Source: Angiostrongylus vasorum (Eukaryota; Nematoda; Chromadorea; Rhabditida; Metastrongylidae). From it: a stretch of DNA of 64,000 nt. Position numbers and translations under genes: made by a program. Location of the stretch: positions 248,001 to 312,000 of the forward strand of contig JADANN010000422.1 of the NCBI GenBank assembly GCA_018806985.1. Reading direction: 5' to 3'. The notes below the pieces were generated by a model. The model was given only the letters and a program-made list of their open reading frames with translations. It ran no database searches and was not told where the DNA came from. Positions 46,901 to 58,900 of the stretch are shown one piece after another (positions within the stretch are counted from its first letter, which is position 1; the number at the start of each line of letters is the position of its first letter).

Positions 46901-49900
46901 ACGTTGTTAGTCTGTTAAGAAAAGAAAAAAATTTCAGATTAAATCTATGGAACATTTCTTACCTGAATCTTCTTCGCCGATCCGTCCAAAACTTTCCTGG
47001 AATGTGCGAATGCCACTTGCTCGGTTTTTTGATCTAAGATGGAGAAATGTATTATTTGTATCACGACTGAAAATGATAAACCACAAATTTCCCTTCATCA
47101 ATCATCACCCTCCATAATACGTGGTGAAGTTTATAACATTTTTTAGCACCTACAGTCCGACGCCCAAATACCTGTGGCTACTGAGTACCGCGTATAATAT
47201 TTCACGCCTAATTTCAAGTCCTATGAATAAATATGAACTCAAAGTGGTTGATTTGCCCGCCTTCTCCCACCCCCACCCTCAGTAAATGGCTAAACGACTA
47301 CTACTGAAATCACCGAATGACTGCTGATAGGGAAAAAGAAAAGAAACATTGGGCAAGCATAATGATTGTGTTGGAAATGATATGATCATTATTGAAATTC
47401 TAAATCACCTCTCCCGTTTGGTAGTTAACGGACATCGGAGGGCTGGCTCCAACAATTGGAAATCCTTCGTTGACAGAGGGATCTGGTTTTGACGGGATCG
47501 GATCAGCCTAAGCAAAAAAAAGCTCTCAGTTCTTAACGTTCGCCGTCGTAAAGATCCTCAAACAAGACCCTTTACACTCAAAAAAATTGAAAGTAATTTT
47601 CTAATTGTTACTGAGGTCAAAATCACCTTGTAAATCTTCTTCGTCTCTGGTTCCTTTGTACTGATGAGAGGACTGAAAAAGTCGGCACGTATTTTCCAAA
47701 ATCCAGGTTGTTTATTAAAGATGTTTTGAGTAATAAGGAAAACAAAGTCAACTATGTGTGGTAACAATGGTAACAGTTAGTCTAGGTCTTTACGTTTTAG
47801 TTCCATAACGTGTGAGAGGAGACTTTATTTTTTAGAACTCGCAATTTCTTACTGATAATTCAAGCCCTGGAGAATGTTCACCATCACGTTGAGAATCCTC
47901 TCTATCAATTAAAACAAATTACAATTGTACTTTCCATCATTTACTATACTCTATACTTCTCTGACACGAACAAAGGTTTAAATGCCTATGTTCGATTTGC
48001 GGCGTAACACATCACACACCACTACTCACTTTTGCTATAAAGCATAAAGCTCACGGCGTTGATCAACCCTAAGGGATGCGCCATGTATTCTGCTTCATTA
48101 AGCATCGTTGGAGGTGACTGAATGCATATCTGGCCTTTACAATGATTCGCGGTGGCCTACCGATGTATGCAGTGCTGCTGTCCTCCCTAGGCAAATGTGG
48201 TTCCAATTTGCCAACCCCCGAGGAATGGAAGGCTTGGTGGGCCATTGGTGCGGGAATGGATTCCACGTGTGTGTTGCAGGGCGCTTCCGACCACTGCGCC
48301 ACACTTTTTGCTATACGAGTTGCATAAAACGATGGTTCCAGAGTTGAATGTGATGCAAAAACAATGTCAAATTTTCCCCTAAAGGTGGTTTCAAACACAT
48401 TTTGCAGTAAATATCTCTTTGCCAGATTGTTGCTGTTTTATTCAAAAGTATATTATAGCGTATACCAGACATTTGAAAGAACATCTTCTGCTTAATTTAA
48501 TGAAATATATATTTTCTACAACTTAGTTTGCAATGATTTTAGACTGGTTCAAGTGATGAATTCAGAGTACGAAAATAGAACTGTTCTTCTTCATGGTTCA
48601 AAGTCGGACATAAAATAACGGTGGCAAATCGAAACGTCGTGAAACCACGTGCCAAAGAAAGCCTTATGAACGCATTATGTGCCAATGTTTCTTAAAGCTT
48701 TGTATTGGAGATAGGAGTTATCATGAAGGGGGAATATCGACAACGGTTATCTAGAATTCATGACAACGCTTAGAAACCGAAAATCGATGCTGTTCCTTTT
48801 AAAACTATTTGAAAGGCTTTTGAGAAACTCGACGTTTGTGACGAACCAATCACTCGCCATTTTTAAGATGATAGAAAGGTCTAACAACTGACCAATGGTG
48901 CCGTATGGATTAGAGACATAGCCCCAAGATCGTCAACATGGAGATCGTTCTGTTTTTGCTTCTATTAAACCACAAAAAGGAAACATTTCTCGAAATAGCG
49001 TGACATAAAAGATTCATTCCATACTGTCAAAGAGCGATGATGAATTCAGTAATTAAGCCGACATAAGGCTCATAAGCATTTTCCACAACCAAATTCATAC
49101 CAAAGGAGCGTAGGAAGAACAGCCATTAGAAATGCAGTGCAATACACTCATTGTTTATAGAACTTACGCAGGACCAAGTAAGCCAGCCATGCTTTTTGGC
49201 TCCGCTGACTGGTGTTAATTGGCACCAGACCCCTCTGGTTAGGGTTATTTCCAAACTACAAGCTTGGTGAGTTTGTAGGGGAAGCCTACAAACATTAAGG
49301 ATATGGCGGATGAAAGACATCAAACCGAATGAAAGAAGTGTTGCGATTTGCAAAATATGTCAAGTCGGTTCATTAAAATGAAATGAATTCCCATCAAAAG
49401 ATGATTATGATAAATTTTCGTTCTCGGATGACGGAATGACCACTACAATGTCTTCGGTCTTAGAGAAAAGACCACAGAAAAGAACAGAGTCGTGGAACCG
49501 ATGAAATCTTGAAAAACTGCAGCTTCCTTAACTAGAAATGGCCGACGGAAAAGTCACATGTGTTTATATTGTTGAGCTTAGTTATATTTTTTTTTGCAGA
49601 AGTATGCTCGACCACGCATTCAATAACTAGCGCTCCCAAAATTGAATGATTTGAATGCAAAACTTAGAACTTCTGTTGGGCTTTGAAAATGCCCAAGAGC
49701 CTCGGTTATTGTGGTGGATACCACGTGAGCTCCCCGTAAAGGTAATCGTGGGTTCGCAGTACAAATGCGACTGCAGTTTTGCTCGTATCTCACTATCGTT
49801 GTGGTTGTATTTTTAGATTATTCGTAGATTCCAACAGTTTTTGCTTTGATTGATAAAGTTGTTTTCGAGCCCACTTATGACTTAAAAATTCACAGTCCGG

Positions 49901-52900
49901 AACCGTAGTTGTTTTTGCGCAAGCAATTTTTTAAACGAAGACAGACTTTCCTTTATCATAGACTTAATACCTTCCATAACGAAGAGTAAGCAGTTGTTTG
50001 GCGTACATAACACATTAAATACTCACATTTTGCGCATTTCTTCGTTTTCTACAACGGTCTTAGCGGCTTGAACAGCCGGCGGAGACGGCTCGTGGCCAGG
50101 TGGTTGAGCATCAACTGGTGCTGGTGGATCTGGTACAGACTCGAGAGTTAAACGACTGTCGATCGAATTACTGAGAGCCGGGACTGACGCAGTGACTTTC
50201 ACCGAAGTGGTACCAGACATCTGAAAAGAACAGAAACAAAAGAATATGAAGTCAATTCACCAATATAGCTTGTACTATGCGCTATACAGGACGTTGTAGA
50301 GATTTCTTCTTGCACTCTCTACTGACATCAAAAAAACTGACACAGAATAAAAAATGCGAATCCTAGAGTCAGTAGGAAAGGATACTGATGAATAAAGACT
50401 TTTTGATATTGTAGTTCGGCACACGAAGCACCCTTTGCGTCGTATTTGATTATTTATTCTTGAATCACGCAAATATTTGTATGAGTTACTGCAGCACAAT
50501 GACCCAGTAAATACTTCACACACTTGCTCCGTGGTTTGTTTCTCACCTCACTCCAACCACATTCGCCACAACTCGGAGCAAATTGGTAAAAAGTTGTACA
50601 TGTAGAATCAAGCTTTTTCGTTGTGGTTCATGAAGGCTAACATGAAGGTCTAATTGTTTGACTCATTGGCGAACACATTCATTAGCTTCGATGCATAGAC
50701 GTGCGAAGTCAATTGCGCCTCTCAAATTTGAACGGACATATTTTAGCTCATAGTGACCCTTTTAATTAAAATAAAAACTACTGCAATCCAAAAATTTTTG
50801 TCAGGATGTCGCAAACATTTTTACCATATTGTGATGAGATTATTTCCTTTTCATCCCCAAAAGCCGACCTTTATATGACCTCGGCATAAATAATTAATGT
50901 CTTCTTGGATTATCGACTTCACGCAATGTTAGTGTAAAATATTTCTTCGAAAAAGAGTCCGTCGTCTTTGTCTTCTACAGAGCTTGAATGATTCGATGAT
51001 TCACAGTTGGTCGACCTCTCGATGTGGGCCTTCTTCGTCGTATCGAGTCGAATACACTGAAGTAGAGCACCGTTTAAACGAAGATTCTCACTCGACGGTG
51101 CCCTTTTGTAGACGGGACTCTAGTCGGTGCACCAAGGAACAACCAGACCGCAGGACGACAACTACCATCGACTCGCATCAATGCGGCTCTCTAGAAGGCG
51201 AAGACGGCGAAACGTTACCAGCATAATTATTCTGTACGAACCTGGTGTCAGTTCAATAATCCAAGAAGGCATTTCTTGTTTCTTTCGAGCAGAATGAGAT
51301 GGTCTTCTCCAACGCATTGTTTGTTTTCAGGCTACGCTCGCCTGTGTTAGAATTTTTTTTTCACGACCACTTTCGCATCTACTGTCCGGATTCCAGCATC
51401 GCCGCATCCATCATCCACGACAGTCTTTCAATGTTTTGCGTTTGGGTTCGACTGGATTTTTTTTTATCAAAAATGTCGTTGAGTGTTGGTCAAATCGATT
51501 CTCTCTGAAGTCCTGGCTGGCCAGGCTAGAGTGTTCTCAAAGGGATTAATGGCTTGTTGAGCCCTATTATTGCCATCGTTTCCAACTTCTTGTAGATCTA
51601 GGCTTTCTAAACAAGCTTAAAACTAAAACAACATCTTGCAGAAGTTACTGGTAGTTATCAATGGAGTGTTACCTTAAAGTCTCTTCTAAAAGAATCTCAA
51701 GTCTCCAGGTGCTCAAGTTTTTATCAAACATTCATCGGCAGTTGTCGAAAAACTATCTTCGCCTTTAAATGTGTTATTAGAAGCATTAAGAGCTCGGAAC
51801 TACAAATTTGATACCACAATGACTTACTCTGTCATTGTGGCCCAAGGGTCCTCGATGTGGGACTCGCTCATATTCCGTACTAATGTGCTACGGGCGACTA
51901 CAATGCAATCATAGGAGCTGCACAAGAATATGAATGCAAAATAGGAACTTTTGCAGGGAGCACATCAAATGGAATTAGAGATCATTTAATAAAACTACGC
52001 TTTGCACCTCGTTTCTTTTATGGAAAACTCTTTTTTCAAGCATAAAAACCGTCACTACTGAATGTGGGGATCCGCGAACGATACCACTCGTGCAGATCGT
52101 GCACACCATTACCAGTAGACAGAATCTATCACATATGAACGAGGTCGCACTTTTTTTGTAGGGTACCCGATGAGTGCCATCTTGGTGTAATGATCCGTTT
52201 TAAACGAAAAATGTAACATTTTAAAAAAGATGAGCTGAAGTGTTCGTTGCAGTCGTAAGCTACTTAATTTTACAATTGCGAGCCACTTTGAGAGCCTAAA
52301 GCCGCAGCGGAAGCCACTTAGGAATCCGAACATTTCTATGTAATGATCAATACAAGACGATGAAACGAAGAAAGTGTTTGGATTTAAACAAGACATGTGA
52401 AGATGAACCATCCAAGTATCTTTGCACATACTTAGCCGTAGACACAGATACAGTGCACACTTGTGTGAACAGAGTGGACTTGTAAGCACCGATTTCTGAT
52501 TAATATTTTTTTCGGCCGTTTATTTTTTCCAGAACAGGTTCCTTTCATATGATATTTGTAATCACCCGATATTTTACGCAAAATGATGGTACGAATGTTC
52601 CTCCCAACGGGGTTACCGCCTCATCGTGCCTGGGAGTGATCCTGAGTGACGGGTTGCGATAAAAAACGGGTTGATTCATCCACCCGGCAAGGTCTCCCAG
52701 GCTGAGAGGGAGCCCGGCGTTTCCATCAGGAAGCTAAGATAAGAATAAACCAATTCCAGGACCCACTACCATCCTGGTATCAAACTAGTATAGTGTCAAA
52801 TCTTCAACTGATCCACAAGGGCTGCGACTGCCTGTCGTGGTGACGACCTGGGACAGACTTTGGCCATGCTGCCGTCCGGACTCCAGGAAACCACAATGGC

Positions 52901-55900
52901 TAAACCAGCAAATTTCTAAAGAATGGAGACTATGCTAGGGCCCGCAGAACCAGTGAAAATGGGCCATTCAAGTATCCAAATATCCAATAAGATGTAGTGA
53001 TATAGGTGGTCGTAAAGAGCTATATTCTCCACTTAATAAGCTACAGAAGACCTTTCTTACGAACTACTTTTTCGATGCATCCCGCGCGCGGATTTATAGA
53101 TTGCAAAAAATGGTGCACACGGTTTGACTTGTAAAGTGAGTCGTCAGCAATGCGAGAGAAATATGAACATTTTCAAGTCTCTGATAAAACGAATTCTTTC
53201 GAGTAAAAGGTAAACAGACCTCGTCATTATAGTCTAAAGTGTCTTCGTCCACTACAGTCTGCGAACTAACATGCCCCGGTTGTTCATCAGAAATCGGAGC
53301 AGGAATACTAGGAGGACCAGCGACTGTTCGTGGTGGGCTCTTCTCCGTCATTAATTCCACAAATGGAGTGATGAGATCAGGTTGAGCTGAAATATTGTGA
53401 TTTTAAGGCTTCATAAGTCGTCACGGAAAAGCTTGACAGGACATTGCATTTCTTTCAAACAGCAGAACTGTCATAAAGCCTACACCAACAGCTTCATGGC
53501 GTGGGTCTTCACTAATTTGGCCCTTTCGAGATGTTGTCGGTCTGAACAGCATTTTTTCTCAGTCAATCCTTGGATGATTGTATAACCCATCTTCATTGGT
53601 TGTGCGAGCTCCAGCACAGCTTCAATTTTTTTCGGGGTTTTGCTGGTTTAACCACTGTGGTTTCCCTGGAGTCTCGAGGTCGGCCTGGTCAAAGTCTGCC
53701 CCAGGTCGTCACCACCACATGCAGTCGCCGCCTCTGTCGATTAGAGGAGGACTGGACACCATACCACTTTGATAAAAGGACGATGGTAGATCCTGGTATT
53801 GGTTTACTCTTAGTTAGGCTTCCTGATGGAAACGCCAGACCCATTCTCAGCTTGGGAGATCCCTGGCGATGAATACCCCCGCTGTAGATCGCAGCCCGAC
53901 ACCCAGGATTACCTCTCAGTCACGATGAGGCGGTAAACTGTTGGGTGGTGGCTCGGTCAATACGTGACAAAACTACAACAACGCGCAGAGACACAATGAA
54001 ATGATTCCAGTGGACTAAATTCGAATCAATGCACTATGAAAATTCTGGAATGGCGCTTTTATTGCAGTAAGTGTTTCTCAAAGCTTTGAGAAATATTCTT
54101 TCGATTCAATATTTGGTCGTTTGAATGTAATAAACTCAATGAAGAGTGAAAAAGTAACCTTTTAACTTGCTCCTGACTCCTCGCAGGAGTTCTTTATACT
54201 GAGTTGAACCTTGTCATCGTGAAGAATTTAATATTTATAAATCTATCATAACATAACAGAAATAAGAAAGATTATCAGAGTCATGAGCGACATACTTGAG
54301 CAAGTGCGTTCACAATCGCTGGTCGTCTCAAAGTGGTTACCGTTCCCTCCTTGTCCCCTATAGACGAATTGTTCACAACGTAGGTTTTTGATATTAAAGT
54401 ACCTGAAAGTGTCATTTAAAGGTTTTGGACCAGTTATTAGATTATTAATTACTACGAAATTAGTCGGCTAGTTAACTTCCTTAGATACTTACAAGTTAGT
54501 TAGTTCGTTAGTTATTAGTCGAATAGTTACTCATTAAAAGGATAAAAGCTCTGGGCGTTGATCAATTCCTGAGAGATGCGCATCCATTCGACTTCATTAA
54601 GTATCGCTAGTGGTGACTGAATGCATGTCTAGCCTTTACAACAACTCGCGGTGGCCTACCGATGTATTGAGCCAGTGCTACTATCCTGCCAAACAAGTCT
54701 GGTACCAATTTGCCGACCTCGGAGGGATGGAAGGCTTGGTTGGCTATGGGCGCGTGGACCGACCCCATGTGTGTGTCGCAGTGGCGCCTCCAACCACTGC
54801 GCCACATGCGCCTTAGTTACTCATTAGTGTCACTAATTATTATTATTACAATATTGCTTCATTAACAAATAGTAGGTTGTTATTCGTTTAATATTATTGG
54901 TGTTACTGTAATTATTACTAGATTACAGTGCTAGGTTACTAGCTTATTAAATAACATAAAGGATAAAGCTCCTGGCGTTGATCAATCCCTGAGGGATGCG
55001 CCATGCATTCGACTTCATTAAGCATCGCTTTAGTTGACTGAACGCATATCTGGCCTTTATAATGACTCGTGGCCTACCGATGTATCCAGCCAGTGCTGCT
55101 AACCTTCTACACAACTCAGGTACCAACCTGCCGACCCCAGAAGGACGGAGGTGGTGGTGGGCCTGGAGCGCAGAGACCGATCCAATGTCTGTGTTGCAGG
55201 GCGCCTGCGACCACTGCACCACACGCTCCCTACTAGCTTATTATTTCCATGTGAAGATACTCAACAATGAGTACTTAGAGAAATGTATGAAAAGCAGGGA
55301 TCTCAAAAACAGAAGTATGCGAGCACCATATACATCGAATTGATCATTTTCACCGCTTCCTTCACAATTTTTTCATGAATTGGCTCTTAAAAAAAATGAA
55401 ATTGACAAAAAAATTGAGCTGAGCAAATTGATTATCTCGCAAAAGCGTTGTTTCCAGCTCTTCACAAAACGCCGGAAATTCGCTGAGTATGAGGGACATG
55501 CCAAAGTCAGGCCTGCCAAATTATAGATAATTGCTTAAAAATGACAAATTTAACCTTTTTACTTACTGCCTACTGTTTTGACGGCAGGGTATATTGCGAA
55601 ATATAACTTCAACGAAGCTGAGATATTTGCAAAACTCTGGACCGCAGGTGCCTATGGTGGGGAACGCGTTACTCCCCGGAAAGGACAATAGCGCGTTCGT
55701 TCCCCACCATAGGCACCTGCGGTCCCAGAGTTTTGCAAATATCTCAGCTTCGTTGAAATTGCTTAATAATGGTTGGCTAAATGTGAGTAGAACAAAATCA
55801 CAGGGATGCTGTAAGATGAAGACGACCTTCATGCATTCACCAACCATTTCACATTGTATTCCTTGCCAGAACCTCCGTCACGAGCGTAGGTACATCGTTC

Positions 55901-58900
55901 TGGTATGTGGGACAACATTGAAGCATGAGCTGAAATGACAAAACATGTTTTTTCCTGAAACTAATGGGTTTACAAGAATATCCCTACCTCTAGAACCACC
56001 TACAGTTTGAATGTGATTGAAACGTAGAAATCTAGCACCAAAAATCTGGCCTATAGTTAACCAGAAGTTAGCAGCAATTCGCTTTAATGGACAATATTAC
56101 GTCGTTCCAGTGTGTTATTCGCTGTGAAAAAGGACTCGCATTTTATTTACGATTTTGTTCCCCATTTATTTATCCCATAAAGGTACAGGAAGATGGAAGG
56201 GCGTCAACCTCGAATGGATCCCATCTGATGATAATGATGTGCACAACCTAAGAGAACAGTATAATATAGCGCACATATCGGTGATATAAAGTCGAAAACT
56301 GTTTGGTTTCTGAATTTCACCAAAACAAAAGTTTTGAGAGTCTAAAGATCGTCAACGAGACAGAAATTCATTCATTCTATCAAACTGTAGGGTTCTAGAC
56401 AACAAGAGTCGTTTGCAGAAGCTGGGCTTCGCCTCTGTATGTAAGGCAGAAGAGTGTATGGGTGAAAATTTCGTGATAAAAATCACGGCGACATCATAGA
56501 AATTTTTTAAAAAAATCCAGTTTGCAACTCTTGAGACTTCTTTTTTGGGCAAACACAACCTTAAGTGATTCGCAGGGGAAGGATTCTTCATGCATTTTCA
56601 CGTGATCAGTGCTATCAAAGTGGTCAAAATTTATGACCTCGGAGGGTTATAACCCTCAACTCAGGTGAATAATGCGGTCACACTTCTTAATAGAAGAAGG
56701 ACGTAAACACGGTAGATGTCTATAAAACTGTACGGTGTGCAACTAAAATTTAAGTTTTCGACTTTTTTCCTGAGATATTGAAAGTATCTGACGTAGTAGA
56801 TTGCATGTTCCAGTTTTTCCAAGTTCTCAGTAGAATGCAAGAACTCAGTGTACTAGCCGTAGGAGAGAAAAAAACGCGCTATATTAAAAATCTCATATGA
56901 GCTCATAAAAAATCTGTAACAGTTTAATCGATGCCACAAATAGTTTAAAGTCGCCCTGCCAAACACCTTGCAATTTTTTTTTGTTTTTGTTTGTTTGGTT
57001 TTTTTTGTTCATTGTTTGTTTGGCCCGCGTTCATACACCGCATTATTAAGGGCTCCTGTTTCTCACGAAAATCACCGTATGAGGTATAAAATCAGCAAAA
57101 TAACCTAATTAAGGATTTGTTTCATTTAAGAAAAAAAATTCCAAACTCACCAGTCAATCAGAATTACTTTCCCATAAGAAGAATAATAATGAAACTGCTT
57201 ACCAGACATGCACATCATTTCGCACTGAGTTCTGTCCATGAAGTTGTTCTCGTTTCCACCACAGGATCCGTACGAGAATTGCTCACATTGAGCGCTTTGA
57301 GCATTGAAAAACCTATAAAAATCAGATGAACCTTATTGCCACGTTAAAAGTATTGATATTAATTTAGTGGAAGAAATAGTACGTGTAAGATTGTTAAATT
57401 AGGGCCAAACAGAAATCTTTGGAGGAAGTCAGCAATATTGGATCATTTTGGGCTACGTATGTATCAATGCCAGGGTCCACCACAGTCGTGGTATCAAACT
57501 AGTTACGTGGTGGCAAATCTCCATCTGATCCGCAAAGACGGCGACTGCCTGTGGTAGCGACGACCTGGGGCAGACCTTGGCTAGGTTGACTTCGGGAGTC
57601 CTGGGAACCACAGTGGCTAAATCAGAAAACTCCGAAAAAATGAAAGTAGTGCTGGGTCCCGCACAACCGGTGAAGACAGCCCATCCAAGTCTCCAAGTAA
57701 GTTGTATACATCGATTACACCGAGCATACAAAGATAAGCAACAAGTATAATTCGCGAGTACTGGCATGGTGAAATTTTTGTTTTGTTGTAAGCTGACATG
57801 ACGAATTATGTCCAATTGCTACGAAGGGTTACAAACTATGCCCAATTTACAGTAGAAAAGCATCGGCCGCTCATAATGGAATTGCTACTTGTCGAGAAAA
57901 ACAAGGAATCTTATGAAATATGGGCAAAACTCAGAACCTTATTTGTGCTTCGAACCCGTGATCACGTTTACCTGGAGCTCACGTGCTATCCACCACAGCG
58001 ACCGTAGCCTTTGCTTTGCTTTTCTTGCAGCCATTTTATTCGCTATATCTCCACAATCAGCAATCACCCGTCAAAGGAAATGAGCTGGGAACGGAATCAA
58101 AGAGAAAGCACGTGAGCCTCTGGAAAGCCTGATCGGGTGTTCGAGGTCAGCCTGAGATTCCAAGTTTTGTTTATATCTCACCATCCTTTCAGTTTCAGTT
58201 CACATCGTATTCTGCCATGAAAAAATAATAAGCATTAAGTAAAAGTCAAAATATTAAAAATTTCATCTTAAAAAATCTGTTTCTAGTGTCTTAAAAAATT
58301 CAACTCTTACTTTTCTGTTTGAAAAGAGGGAAAATCCGAGACACAGGGTGGAAAGTTTTGGAACCAGATAAACAATTAAGCGGACTAAAGCTGGTAAAAT
58401 AAATCCTAAGACCGACCTTCTTTTAACATCGGCATTCGTCAATAGTTCTGAGCAAATATGAAGTTGTTATCACAGCACTCACAATAGCTGAAGTTCGGCA
58501 GTTTCGCCTTCTTTAGAGGTCAAACTGACATGCAGTTTACTCAGCCGAACACCTTCGTTACCTCAGCAGATAAAACTTAATACATAAATTTTTCACTCGC
58601 ATAATAAAGTTTCTTTTAAACACTCAACCTTTTGTACTTTGCAAATCTCTCAGTTATTTGTTCGAGGCCAGTCGCAGAGTTTTTTCACAGGCGGGGGAGT
58701 ATGTTCCGGGTTAGGTCGATGAGTCACTCTGAGATATGGTGCGGTGTCACGCGTGATCATAAGGCAATTTTTGGTGCCGTTCGTTTTTGAATTCTGGGAT
58801 TCATCGTTACGCGCTGACGTTTTGGATTCATGTGCGATAACCAGTAGGGACTGTGACTGCATGAGTTCAAGTGAACGATGATGAAGCTGTCAGCGTTGAT

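Noticed and set aside
49170..49281. Exon-like stretch on the minus strand with acceptor TTTGTAG and donor before GTAAGT
   Set aside because: Including it forces a frame in exon 47507 that does not match the phase needed by exon 47033; skipping it keeps all phases. The cysteine pattern is not a known domain.
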